From: an uncultured Clostridia bacterium
GTDB lineage: Bacteria; Bacillota; Clostridia; Oscillospirales; Oscillospiraceae
Direction of reading: 5' to 3'
NCBI GenBank assembly: GCA_946629065.1
Contig: CAMOXK010000002.1
Location: 1 to 64,000 of the forward strand
Length of the DNA: 64,000 nucleotides
Shown: positions 26,345-35,531 of the stretch, one piece after another
Layout: each line of letters begins with the position of its first letter
Position numbering within the stretch: position 1 is the stretch's first letter
The notes under the pieces: generated by a model
Database searches by the model: none
Told to the model about the DNA's origin: nothing
The model's input: only the letters and a program-made list of their open reading frames with translations
Translations under genes and position numbers: made by a program

Positions 26345-26584
26345 GTGAAACGCACACCCAACCCTTGCCTCGGCTGCACCGAGCGCCGCCCTGGCACCCA
26401 GACGCGGCCCAGCTGCCACGCTGACTGCAAGCGCCGCGCCGACTGGCTGGCGGAGATCGCCGCCGAGAAGGCGGCGCTGCAGGCCGCCAGGGAGGCGGCC
26501 TGCCCGGTGGCGGAGTACATCCACGACAGCCAGAGCAAGGCTCGGCGCCAGCACCGCTGGCACAAGGGCCAACCCCGGAGGTGA
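26345..26584 (+). CDS. Small Cys-rich hypothetical phage protein
   Basis: NPCLGCTERRPGTQTRPSCHADCKRRADWLAE. Confidence 0.6.
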   Translation: MKRTPNPCLGCTERRPGTQTRPSCHADCKRRADWLAEIAAEKAALQAAREAACPVAEYIHDSQSKARRQHRWHKGQPRR

Positions 26585-26587
26585 GCC

Positions 26588-27433
26588 ATGGACGAGCTGC
26601 TGATTCCCGGCTGGGAGGATGACGAATACCGGTCCTTCGTGGACAAGTTCAAGAGCAAGAAGACCACGGACGACTGCTACACGCCGCCCAACGTCTACGA
26701 CGCGGTGGCCGCCTATGTGGCCGAGCGCTATGCTCTGGACCCGGCGCTCTTCCTCCGTCCCTTCTACCCCGGCGGCGATTATGAGCGCGAGCACTACCCG
26801 CCCGGCGCCGTGGTGGTAGACAACCCGCCCTTCTCGATCCTCTCGCAGATCCTGCGCTTTTACACCCGCCGCGGGATCCGCTTCTTTCTCTTCGCGCCGA
26901 CGCTGACTCTGTTCTCGCAGCCGGCTGCGGAGGTGACCACCATCCCCCTGGGCGTGACGGTGACCTACGCAAACGGCGCAGAGGTCAACACCAGCTTCGT
27001 GACGAACCTGGAGCCGCCGACGGTGCGCGTCCGATCCGATCCGGAGCTCTTCCGGCGAATCGCCTCCGCCAACGCCGAGAACCTGGCCGCGCTGCACAAG
27101 AGTGTGCCCAAGTACACCTACCCGGACCAGATCCTGACGGCCAGCATGGTGGCCCGCTTCTCCCGTTACGGTGTGGCCTATGAGCTGCCCGCTGCAGACT
27201 GCCTGCGGATCTCCGGTCTGGACTCCCAGCGCAGCAGCGGTACCTCGATCTTCGGCAGCGGCTGGCTGCTCTCCACCTCGGCGGCAGCCGAGAAGGCGGC
27301 AGCCGAGAAGGCGGCAGCCGAGAAGGCGGCAGCCGAGAAGGCAAACATCACAGCCTGGCGGCTCAGTGAGACCGAGCTGGCCATGATCGCCTACCTGGAC
27401 AAGCGGCGCAAGAAGGAGGAGCCGGACCCATGA
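26588..27433 (+). CDS. Putative DNA N6-adenine methyltransferase-like protein with AAAEK repeats
   Basis: VVVDNPPFSILSQIL carries a DNPPF-type motif; four AAAEK units near the C-terminus. Confidence 0.6.
   Translation: MDELLIPGWEDDEYRSFVDKFKSKKTTDDCYTPPNVYDAVAAYVAERYALDPALFLRPFYPGGDYEREHYPPGAVVVDNPPFSILSQILRFYTRRGIRFFLFAPTLTLFSQPAAEVTTIPLGVTVTYANGAEVNTSFVTNLEPPTVRVRSDPELFRRIASANAENLAALHKSVPKYTYPDQILTASMVARFSRYGVAYELPAADCLRISGLDSQRSSGTSIFGSGWLLSTSAAAEKAAAEKAAAEKAAAEKANITAWRLSETELAMIAYLDKRRKKEEPDP
27281..27340 (+). repeat. 15-bp tandem repeat x4 (gcggcagccgagaag)
   Basis: Four perfect in-frame copies encoding AAAEK. Confidence 0.9.
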
Positions 27434-27837
27434 GCAACAGCAAACGCAGCGCGGAGGCGAAGTACACCGAGGCCCTGGAGGCGCTGGGGATCTACGACCC
27501 GGCCTTCGCCGGCGAGATCCACCAGCTCTGCATCCTGGAGCGCGAGCTCAGCCGGACCATGAAGCTCTGGAAAGCCACAGCGCCCGACAAGGACACCCCG
27601 CCCTCTCCCACGGATCCCCTCTATGCGGTGATCACCCAGCAGCGCCGGGACATCCTGGCGCACCGGGACGCCCTGGGCCTGACGCCGAAGGCGCTCAAGC
27701 GCCTGCAGCGGCGGCAGGATCCCGCCCCGGCGGCAGAGCCCCAGAGCTCCTCCCCCGCCCTCTCGGCGGTGCTGGAGGGCCTGCGCAGCCGCGCGGCTGC
27801 CAGCGTGTCCGAACCGGGTACCGAGGCTGCGCCATGA
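27430..27837 (+). CDS. terS: Terminase small subunit (P27 family-like)
   Basis: Position directly upstream of terL; compact HTH-containing small-subunit size. Confidence 0.75.
   Translation: MSNSKRSAEAKYTEALEALGIYDPAFAGEIHQLCILERELSRTMKLWKATAPDKDTPPSPTDPLYAVITQQRRDILAHRDALGLTPKALKRLQRRQDPAPAAEPQSSSPALSAVLEGLRSRAAASVSEPGTEAAP
27805..27821. promoter_or_regulatory. Degenerate palindrome GTGTCCG-AAC-CGGGTAC
   Basis: Two mismatches in the right arm, mirroring the variant at 21726. Confidence 0.45.
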
Positions 27838-29600
27838 TCCGGCGCACCGGTCCCCACTTCGCGGCGGTCCTGGCCTACGCCAGGGAGTACGCCGCTGCGC
27901 CCTACGCCTGCGAGGACGTGCAGGCGGCCTGCAAGCGCTTCCTCGCGGATCTGGAGGATCCCCGCTGGGACTTCGACGGGGAGCTCCCGGAGTTTCTGAT
28001 CGTCACCATCGAGACCCTCTTCGTCCACCAACAGGGCGAGGATCTGGACGCGCTGCCCCTGCGCAACCGTCCCTTCCTCCTGCAGCCCTGGCAGCTCTTC
28101 GTCTGCTACAACCTGGGCGGCTTCTACCTGCCCGGCACCCGGATCCGGCGTTTCCAGGAGGCCTTCCTGATGCTGGCCCGGAAAAACGGCAAGACGCCCT
28201 TCGCCACCGCGCTGACCTGGGCCTTCGGCCTCTGGTACGCCGACTCCGGCTCCAAGATCAAGACCGTGGCCGGCTCCCTGCAGCAGAACATGGAGGGCTT
28301 CGGCTTCCTCCGCTACAACCTGCACCGGCTGGGCCTGACCCAGCGGGAGGACCCGATCCACGGCTTCCGGGAGCTGGACAGCTCCCTGGGCCACAGCTAC
28401 TCCGGCCGCGTGGGCGAGCATGGCAGCATCGACTTCCAGGCTCTGGCCTACAAGCCAGACATCTTCGACGCCTTCAATGCCAACATCATCCACCTGGACG
28501 AGCTGGAGCTGTACCGCAACTCCACGCCCTACTCCCGCTTGAAGGACGCCACCATTGCCTACGGCAACCGGCTGATCCTGGCCACCACTACCGCCGGCGA
28601 CGACGGCACCGGCTTCTGCAGCCAACGCATGTCCTATTGCAGCAAGGTGGTCCGGGGCCAGATCCGCGGCGCCGACGCCGACCGGATCTTCGTCTTCATC
28701 GCCCGGGCGCCCCAGGACGACCGGGGCGAGGTGGACTATCTCAACCCCCTGGTGCAGCGCATGGCGAACCCCTCCTGGGGCGTCACCGTGCGTCCCGAGG
28801 AGATCATGGCCGCGGCGCTGCAGGCCCAGAACGACCCCCAGACCCGGAAGGAGTTCCTCTCCCGCCGACTCAATGTCTTCGTGGCCAGCCTCCGGGCCTA
28901 CTTCGACCTGGACCTCTTCCGGGCCTCCGACCGGCAGTACAGCTGGACCATGGAGGAGCTGGCCAGGCTCCCGGTCCGCTGGTACGGCGGCTCCGACCTG
29001 GCCCGGCTCCACGACCTGACGGCGGCCTGTCTGGCGGGCGAATACAAGGACGTGCTCATCATCATCCCGCACTGCTGGTTTCCGATCACCGCCGCCGCCG
29101 AGAAGGCCGACCGGGATCAGATCCCCCTCTTCGGCTGGATGGACGACGGCTGGCTGGACATGTCCAACGACCGGAGCACCAACCTGGCCGAGCCCGTGGC
29201 CTGGTACCGCAAGATGCGCTCCCTGGGCTTCAAGATCACCCAGGTGGGCCACGACCGGAAGTTCGCGCCGGAGTACATGGAGCTGATGAAGCATGCCGGC
29301 TTTCGCATCGTGGACCAGCCCCAGCTCCACTACCTCAAGAGCCAGGGCTTCCGCCACATCGAGAAGAAGGTCCTCAACGGCCAGCTCTACTACTGCCACG
29401 CGGAGCCCTTCGAGTATTGTGCGGGGAACATCTTCGCCGTCGAGAAGGAGGACGACGTGGTGGTCTATGACAAGATCGAGCCAACAAACCGCATCGACGT
29501 CTTCGACGCCTCGGTCTTCGCGGCCACCCGGCTCCTGATCCACAGCGGCCGCGCCAGCGACGTGGACCGCTGGCTGAAACCTGAGAAAAAGGAGGCCTGA
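27834..29600 (+). CDS. terL: Terminase large subunit
   Basis: LMLARKNGKTPFATAL Walker A-like; HLDELELYRNS Walker B-like; nuclease-domain residues downstream. Confidence 0.95.
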   Translation: MIRRTGPHFAAVLAYAREYAAAPYACEDVQAACKRFLADLEDPRWDFDGELPEFLIVTIETLFVHQQGEDLDALPLRNRPFLLQPWQLFVCYNLGGFYLPGTRIRRFQEAFLMLARKNGKTPFATALTWAFGLWYADSGSKIKTVAGSLQQNMEGFGFLRYNLHRLGLTQREDPIHGFRELDSSLGHSYSGRVGEHGSIDFQALAYKPDIFDAFNANIIHLDELELYRNSTPYSRLKDATIAYGNRLILATTTAGDDGTGFCSQRMSYCSKVVRGQIRGADADRIFVFIARAPQDDRGEVDYLNPLVQRMANPSWGVTVRPEEIMAAALQAQNDPQTRKEFLSRRLNVFVASLRAYFDLDLFRASDRQYSWTMEELARLPVRWYGGSDLARLHDLTAACLAGEYKDVLIIIPHCWFPITAAAEKADRDQIPLFGWMDDGWLDMSNDRSTNLAEPVAWYRKMRSLGFKITQVGHDRKFAPEYMELMKHAGFRIVDQPQLHYLKSQGFRHIEKKVLNGQLYYCHAEPFEYCAGNIFAVEKEDDVVVYDKIEPTNRIDVFDASVFAATRLLIHSGRASDVDRWLKPEKKEA

Positions 29601-29602
29601 TC

Positions 29603-30784
29603 ATGGCCAAAGTTAAAGTGCAGACCCGCAGCGCCGACTCTCTGAGTCTGGTGGGCCTGCAGATCAGCAGCTCCGGCGTGATCTGCCCCGCGGGCTACCA
29701 CCGGCTCTCTGACGCGCCGGAGGTGGCCGCTGCCGTCTGGTGGATCTCCGACATGGTCTCCACCATGACCATCCAGCTGATGAAGAACGGCCCCAGCGGC
29801 GACACCCGGGTCCGGGACGCCCTGGCCAGGAAGGTGGACGTGGTCCCCTGGAGCCTGGGCACCCGCCAGACCCTCATGGGCTGGATCACCGCCACCATGC
29901 TGCTGCAGGGCGACGCCTTCGTCCTGCCCAGGACCGCCGCCGGCTATCTGGCCGACCTGATCCCCATGCCCGGCGCCCGGGCGCAGCTGCGGCCCGACGG
30001 CGAGCCCTACGAGATCGTCTGGAAGGGCCTGGCCTTCGACCCGGACGAGGTGCTCCACTTCGCCCTGCGGCCGGATCTGAAGGAGCCCTGGCACGGTGCC
30101 GGCCTGCAGGTGCAGCTGCAGCAGGTGGTGGACTCCATCATGCAGACCGGCGCCACCAAGCTGGCCTACATGTCCAGCGAGTACAAGCCGCCCATGATCG
30201 TGGCCGTCAACGCGGACAGCGATCTCTCGGACGACGACGCCCGGCAGCGCTTTGTGGATTCCTACCTCAAACGCTCTGACCCCTCGGCTCCCCTGGTGAT
30301 CCCCGCGGATCTCCTCACCGTCTCCCAGGTCCGGCCCCTGAGCCTGACGGATCTGGCCATCAAGGACGGGATCGAGCTGGACAAGCGGGACGTGGCAGCC
30401 ATCGTGGGCGTCCCCGGCTATGTGGTGGGCGTGGGCGAGTTCTCCAAGGGCGAGCACAACGCCTTTATCCGGACCAAGTTCATGTACTACGTCACGGTGA
30501 TCCAGCAGGAGTTGACCAAGAAGCTGCTGCTCTCGCCGGACGAATACTTCCGCCTGAACGCCCGCAGCCTCTACGCCTACGACCTGCAGGAGCTGGCCAA
30601 CATCGCCCTGAATCTTTCCATGCGGGGCTTGATGACCGGCAATGAGGTCCGCAACTGGATGGGCCTGAGCCCGAAGGAGGGCCTGGACGAGCTGACGATC
30701 CTGGAGAACTACATCCCTCTGGGAGCGATCGCCGACCAGTCCAAGCTCAGCGGCAACGACAACGACAAAGGAGGCAACGCATGA
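29603..30784 (+). CDS. Phage portal protein (HK97 type)
   Basis: VAAAVWWISDMVSTMTIQLMKNG...WITATMLLQGDAFVLP...VGVPGYVVG. Confidence 0.93.
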   Translation: MAKVKVQTRSADSLSLVGLQISSSGVICPAGYHRLSDAPEVAAAVWWISDMVSTMTIQLMKNGPSGDTRVRDALARKVDVVPWSLGTRQTLMGWITATMLLQGDAFVLPRTAAGYLADLIPMPGARAQLRPDGEPYEIVWKGLAFDPDEVLHFALRPDLKEPWHGAGLQVQLQQVVDSIMQTGATKLAYMSSEYKPPMIVAVNADSDLSDDDARQRFVDSYLKRSDPSAPLVIPADLLTVSQVRPLSLTDLAIKDGIELDKRDVAAIVGVPGYVVGVGEFSKGEHNAFIRTKFMYYVTVIQQELTKKLLLSPDEYFRLNARSLYAYDLQELANIALNLSMRGLMTGNEVRNWMGLSPKEGLDELTILENYIPLGAIADQSKLSGNDNDKGGNA

Positions 30785-31365
30785 AAAACGAACGCCCGCA
30801 GCGCCGGCAGGTGCGCAGCATCGAGACGGGCTTCCAGACCCGGGAGGCCGAAGGCGGCCCCATCATCGAGGGCTACTTCGCCGTCTTCAACTCTGATTAT
30901 GAAATCTGGCCCGGCGCCATCGAGCAGGTGGCTCCCGGCGCCTTCACCTCCGCCCTGGGCGGAGACATCCGCGCCCTGGCCGATCACGACACCCGGATCG
31001 TCCTGGGCCGCACCACCGCCGGGACCCTGGAGCTCCGCGAGGACGACCGGGGCCTCTACGGCAGCATCAAGATCAACCCCGAGGACCAGGAGGCCATGAA
31101 CCTCTACCACCGGGTCCAGCGCGGGGACGTCACCCAGTGCAGCTTCGGCTTTGATATCGTGGCCGAGGATTATGAGCACCGGCCCGACGGCTCCGATCTC
31201 TGGATCATCCGGGACGTGGTCCTCTATGAAGTTTCGGTCGTTACCTTCCCCGCCTACGCGGAGACCTCCGCGCAGGCCCGGAAGGACGATATAAACACCA
31301 TCCGCAGCCGGCAGCTCGCCGCGCGGAAATCTGCTTTGAAGGAGCGTATTGCAAAATGGCACTGA
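30781..31365 (+). CDS. HK97-family prohead protease
   Basis: GYFAVFNSDYEIWPGAIEQVAPGAF...ALADHDTRIVLGRT...CSFGFDI. Confidence 0.95.
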   Translation: MKNERPQRRQVRSIETGFQTREAEGGPIIEGYFAVFNSDYEIWPGAIEQVAPGAFTSALGGDIRALADHDTRIVLGRTTAGTLELREDDRGLYGSIKINPEDQEAMNLYHRVQRGDVTQCSFGFDIVAEDYEHRPDGSDLWIIRDVVLYEVSVVTFPAYAETSAQARKDDINTIRSRQLAARKSALKERIAKWH

Positions 31366-32705
31366 AGACCCTGCTGCTGAGGAAGAAGCTCAGCGAAAAG
31401 GAAGCGAAGGCCACGGAGCAGCGCGGCATCCTGGCGCAGTTCAAGACGCGCGAGGAGGAGCTGGCTGCAGCCATCGAGGAGGCCAAGACCGAGGAGGAAA
31501 TGGCCGCCGTCGAGGAAGCCGTCGCCGAGCTGGAGAAGACCGAAGAGGTCGCCAAGCAGGTCCTCGAAGACGTCGAGAAGGAGATCCAGGATCTCATCGG
31601 CCAGATCGAGGAGTCCGAGAAAGCCCAGGAGGAAGCCCTGGACGAGCCCGCCGCCGAAGACGACGGCGAAGAGAACGAAGACGGCGAGGCACGGTCCCGC
31701 CGCAGAGGGGAGAAAAGATCCATGAATCACCGCATGTCCCTCCGGGCCGCTGAGGACTTCAAGCGGACCGGCAAGCACACCTACGAGAACGTCCGCAGCC
31801 TGATCCGGGCCGCCGTCGTCTCCACCTCCACCGGCGTCATCGGCCCCGTGGGCGTGGACGGCATCAACGATCCCGTGGCCAAGCCCTCCGCCATGTGCGA
31901 CCTGGTCAAGCTGGTGGACGCCACCGGCATGGCCCAGTACAAGGTGGCCGCCCTGACCGCGGACGCCACCACCGCCTCCATCACCGAGGGCAGCGCCCCC
32001 ACCGAGAGCGAGCCCACCTTCGCCGCCGTGACCTTCACCCCGGCCAACTACGGCGTCGTCGGCTACGTCTCCAAGGAGATCCGCAAGCAGAGCCCCCTCA
32101 ACTATGAGGAGAAGGTCACCGAGTCCAGCCGCCGCGCTCTGCGCAAGCGCCTGAACGCCCTGATCGCCGCGGCCATCCCCGCCAGCTCCCTGTGCGACAC
32201 CTACGCCATCACCCTGGCCAGCACCGCCACCACCGGCGCCCCCGCCTTCACTGCCGACCTCCTGTCCAACATCATCCTGGCCTACGGCGGCGACGAGGGC
32301 GTGGATGGCCAGGCCTGCCTCTTCCTCAACAAGAAGGACCTCAAGGCCTTCGCGGCCGTGCGCGGCACCAACGAATACCTGCCGGTCTACAGCATCCAGC
32401 CCGATCCCGACAGCCCCAGCACCGGCATCATCAAGGACAACAATGGCCTCAGCTGCCGCTACTGCCTGTCCAACGACGTCGCGGCGCTGGTCGACCTGAC
32501 GATGACCACCACCGCCAAGAAGGCCATGTTTTATGGCAACCCGCTTAACTGCGAGCTCCCCATCTGGGGCGGCATGGACGTGGAGGTCAACGACGGCTAC
32601 AAGTTCGGCGAGGGCCTGCTGACCGTCCGCGGCGAGGTCACCGCTGACGCCGACGTGGTCGCCCAGGGCGGCTTCGTGGTCGTCACCTGCAAGAAGGGCT
32701 CCTGA
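31356..32705 (+). CDS. Major capsid protein (HK97 fold) with N-terminal coiled-coil scaffold domain
   Basis: N-terminal coiled coil, then capsid domain (...GSAPTESEPTFAAVTFTPANYGVVGYVSKEI...). Confidence 0.93.
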   Translation: MALKTLLLRKKLSEKEAKATEQRGILAQFKTREEELAAAIEEAKTEEEMAAVEEAVAELEKTEEVAKQVLEDVEKEIQDLIGQIEESEKAQEEALDEPAAEDDGEENEDGEARSRRRGEKRSMNHRMSLRAAEDFKRTGKHTYENVRSLIRAAVVSTSTGVIGPVGVDGINDPVAKPSAMCDLVKLVDATGMAQYKVAALTADATTASITEGSAPTESEPTFAAVTFTPANYGVVGYVSKEIRKQSPLNYEEKVTESSRRALRKRLNALIAAAIPASSLCDTYAITLASTATTGAPAFTADLLSNIILAYGGDEGVDGQACLFLNKKDLKAFAAVRGTNEYLPVYSIQPDPDSPSTGIIKDNNGLSCRYCLSNDVAALVDLTMTTTAKKAMFYGNPLNCELPIWGGMDVEVNDGYKFGEGLLTVRGEVTADADVVAQGGFVVVTCKKGS

Positions 32706-32734
32706 GTCCTGACCCTCTGATCCGCGCATGAACC

Positions 32735-32782
32735 CGCGGGCGGCGCCCGGCCCGTCTCTTCGGGCGGCGCCGCCCGCCTTTT
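32735..32782 (+). terminator. Terminator after the capsid gene
   Basis: cgggcggcgcc...ggcgccgcccgcctttt hairpin with T-run. Confidence 0.7.
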
Positions 32783-32783
32783 C

Positions 32784-32800
32784 GTGTCCGGACCGGACAC
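32784..32800. promoter_or_regulatory. Dispersed palindrome GTGTCCG-GAC-CGGACAC (site 3)
   Basis: Perfect arms; intergenic, after the capsid terminator. Confidence 0.85.
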
Positions 32801-32827
32801 CACACCAACAGAAGGGAGGCTCACCCC

Positions 32828-33148
32828 ATGAGCGCCACAACCTACGAGCCTGAAATTGTCATGCTCTGCACCGACCTGGGCCTCCTGCCCGAAAACCTGG
32901 ACGACCGCTTGGCAGCTCTGCTGCAGGCCAAGCTCGATACTGCGCAGCAGCAGTTGCACGACGCTGGGATCGTTCTCAAGGGCGGCCTGGACGATCTGGA
33001 CCTGCTGGTCAGCTACGCCGCCTGGCTCTATCGCGGCCGGGTGAAGCAGCAGGACAAGCCCCTGATGCTGCAGCGCATGCTGCACAATCGCCAGGTCTCC
33101 AAGGCCACCAAGCCCAATCCCTTCGCCGGAATGGAGGACTGGCCATGA
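32828..33148 (+). CDS. Head-tail connector-like protein
   Basis: Position after capsid; 106 aa with YAAWLYRGR-type helix. Confidence 0.6.
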   Translation: MSATTYEPEIVMLCTDLGLLPENLDDRLAALLQAKLDTAQQQLHDAGIVLKGGLDDLDLLVSYAAWLYRGRVKQQDKPLMLQRMLHNRQVSKATKPNPFAGMEDWP

Positions 33149-33495
33149 TCTATGACAGACGGCTCAGCGTCTGCATCCCGCCGGAGGGCTTCGGCGCACC
33201 CTTCCACGGGCGCCTGATGCCCTGGCAGGAGCATCTCTGCTGTGAGCTCACCGTCTTCCACCGGCGCTACTGGCAGGCCCTCCAGGCCGGCTCCCGGGCG
33301 GACCGCATGGTGCAGATCCCCATGGGCCAGGACGTGCTGCCAACCATGTACGCCCTCCTCGGCGGCGATCCGCACCTCTACCGCATCGAGGAGGCGCAGG
33401 CCACCACCGACGAGGACGGCCTGCCCGTCACCAACCTGACGCTCCGCCGAGAGGAGGCCAATTATGACCTATGCAAACCTGAGGACCTTGCTTAA
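33145..33495 (+). CDS. Head closure-like protein
   Basis: Position and size in the head-tail module. Confidence 0.55.
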   Translation: MIYDRRLSVCIPPEGFGAPFHGRLMPWQEHLCCELTVFHRRYWQALQAGSRADRMVQIPMGQDVLPTMYALLGGDPHLYRIEEAQATTDEDGLPVTNLTLRREEANYDLCKPEDLA

Positions 33496-33784
33496 GACCC
33501 TCACCCCGGAGGTCTACCGCTGGGCGGCCCCCGCCGGCAAGACCCGCTACATCGTGCTCCGCAAGTACGGCTACTCGCTGATCCGCGGCGACGACAGCGG
33601 CGTGGGCCGCTTCCCACGGGTCCAGATTGACGTCTACTGGCAGGCGGAGGACGACGAGCTCCTTGACGACGTCCTGGATCTCCTGGACGCCAACAGCGTT
33701 GGCTACGACCTGCAGGACACCGTCTGGGACGACGATCTGGCCCTCTTCCGGGGGATCATCACGCTGGAGTTGATGCCCGGATGA
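33464..33784 (+). CDS. Tail completion/terminator-like protein
   Basis: Position and size in the head-tail module. Confidence 0.5.
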   Translation: MTYANLRTLLKTLTPEVYRWAAPAGKTRYIVLRKYGYSLIRGDDSGVGRFPRVQIDVYWQAEDDELLDDVLDLLDANSVGYDLQDTVWDDDLALFRGIITLELMPG

Positions 33785-34251
33785 TGAACTTCCACATCGA
33801 CGGCCTGGACCGGCTCAGCGTGTCCTACGCCAGCCTCTCCCGGATCTCGGACGACGAGCTCTGGGCCATCATCGAGCCAGCGGCCAACACCCTGAAGGAC
33901 AAGATGCAGGAGACCATCTCCGGCCTGTTCCAGACGATCACCGGCTCCCTGCTGGGCTCCATCGAGGTCAAGCGGAAATCTTCCCGGGGCGGCACCGTCT
34001 ACGCCCTGGTGGGCCCGAACGACAAGAAGCACCCCAAGAGCTCCACCGGCAAGCGCCGGGCCCGGGCCCAGGGCGGCAAGGGCGGCTCCTACAGCGGCAC
34101 CAACGCCGAGGTGGCCTGGATCCTGGAGCACGGCACCAGCCGGATCCCCGGCCGCCACTGGATGGAGCAGACCGTCACATCCACCGAGGAGGAGCTCCTC
34201 GGCCAGCTGGAGACCGGCTTCAACGCCTACTGCGACGCCGTCGGCCTCTGA
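33781..34251 (+). CDS. HK97 gp10-like neck/tail protein
   Basis: AWILEHGTSRIPGRHWMEQT is typical of gp10-like proteins. Confidence 0.8.
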   Translation: MMNFHIDGLDRLSVSYASLSRISDDELWAIIEPAANTLKDKMQETISGLFQTITGSLLGSIEVKRKSSRGGTVYALVGPNDKKHPKSSTGKRRARAQGGKGGSYSGTNAEVAWILEHGTSRIPGRHWMEQTVTSTEEELLGQLETGFNAYCDAVGL

Positions 34252-34280
34252 TTTAACACAACGAAAGGAGAAAACCTCCC

Positions 34281-34892
34281 ATGAGCATCACTTCCCGCAA
34301 GAAACAGTACAAGGTGACGGTGGGCATGCAGCGCAGCTGGTGGGCGAAGATCGCCACCGAGCCCGACTCCGGCCACCCCACCTACACCGACGTGGAAGAG
34401 ATGGGCGCCGCCCGTCTCGGCACCCTGACCTACGAGACCTCCTCCACCGACATCGAAGGCGACGACGTCACCCTCCGCCACTTCGAGAAGTTCCTCCGCG
34501 GCACCTTCGTGGCCGAGAACACCCTGGACGAGCTCACCGTCAACGCCAAGATCTACGGCCACGCCGTGGACAGCTCTGACATCGAGCACTCCAACCAGAA
34601 CGACGCCAGCCCCTTCGGCTGCTACGCCTTCACCCAGCCCCTGATCCGCAGCGGCAGCGACGACGTGGTCTGGCGGGCCACCTTCCTGCCGAAGATCTCC
34701 GCCAACCCGGCCAACGAGGCCCAGAACGCGGCCACCGCCCAGGGCGGCCAGATCAACCCCGGCTACAACAACATCACCTTCACCGTCAGCGTCGACAAGA
34801 CCGGCGACTGGCGCCTCCGCAAGGAGTTCGCCTCCGAGGCTCTGGCCGAGGCCTGGATCATGGATCTCCTCGGCGTCACCACCCAGACCTGA
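34281..34892 (+). CDS. Major tail protein
   Basis: Position; FKKISANPANEAQNAATAQGG-type region; 203 aa. Confidence 0.8.
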   Translation: MSITSRKKQYKVTVGMQRSWWAKIATEPDSGHPTYTDVEEMGAARLGTLTYETSSTDIEGDDVTLRHFEKFLRGTFVAENTLDELTVNAKIYGHAVDSSDIEHSNQNDASPFGCYAFTQPLIRSGSDDVVWRATFLPKISANPANEAQNAATAQGGQINPGYNNITFTVSVDKTGDWRLRKEFASEALAEAWIMDLLGVTTQT

Positions 34893-34902
34893 TCCTCGGG
34901 CC

Positions 34903-34919
34903 GTGTCCGGATCGGACAC
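34903..34919. promoter_or_regulatory. Dispersed palindrome GTGTCCG-GAT-CGGACAC (site 4)
   Basis: Perfect arms, extended to gggccGTGTCCG/CGGACACggccc (12-bp arms, 34898-34924). Confidence 0.85.
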
Positions 34920-34947
34920 GGCCCTCTGACCATGAAAGGACCCCGTC

Positions 34948-35454
34948 ATGAAGCACATCGACTTCGACTTCAACGGCCGGACCTACGCCTTCAGCTTCAC
35001 CGCTGAGGCGCTTTTCCAGGTCTACGACCGCTTCGGCGCCTGCGACGATATCCTGGAGGCCACCCACTGCCTGGAACCCACCGCCGAGGGCTGGCGCAAC
35101 TGCTGCTGGCTGGCGGCGCTCATGGCCGCCCAGGGCGAGCTGCAGCGCCGGGCCCTGGGCTATGACAAGCAGCCCATGCTCACGGCCGAGGAGCTGCGCG
35201 TGGGCGTCATGGCCGGCGACAACGCCCGGCTCCGCATGGCGGTGCGCCGCGCCCTGGAACAGGGCTTCCACCGGGACATCCCGGATCCGGAGACGGAGAA
35301 GGAAGTGGACCTGGTCCTCCGGGAACGGGAAGAGGCTCAAAAAAAAACGGAGCTTCTGACCTCCGTCCTCGATATCTGGCGCAATGCGCTCGACTCCTGG
35401 GCCTCCGGCCCATCGACGCCCTCCTCCTCTGCCCCGGAACCGCCTTCGACATGA
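34948..35454 (+). CDS. Tail assembly chaperone (G-type product)
   Basis: Between the major tail and tape measure genes; see the -1 frameshift feature. Confidence 0.8.
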   Translation: MKHIDFDFNGRTYAFSFTAEALFQVYDRFGACDDILEATHCLEPTAEGWRNCCWLAALMAAQGELQRRALGYDKQPMLTAEELRVGVMAGDNARLRMAVRRALEQGFHRDIPDPETEKEVDLVLREREEAQKKTELLTSVLDIWRNALDSWASGPSTPSSSAPEPPST

Positions 35455-35531
35455 TCCGGGCAGTCCTGCCCCGTCAGGAGGAGGAAGACTCGGATCCCTG
35501 GGGCGATAACTCACCAGGAGGTGAACCCTAA
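35338..35531 (+). other. Probable -1 programmed frameshift giving the GT tail chaperone extension
   Basis: CAAAAAAAAAC slippery run; the -1 frame is open to 35531, encoding ...NGASDLRPRYLAQCARLLGLRPIDALLLCPGTAFDMIRAVLPRQEEEDSDPWGDNSPGGEP*. Confidence 0.7.
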
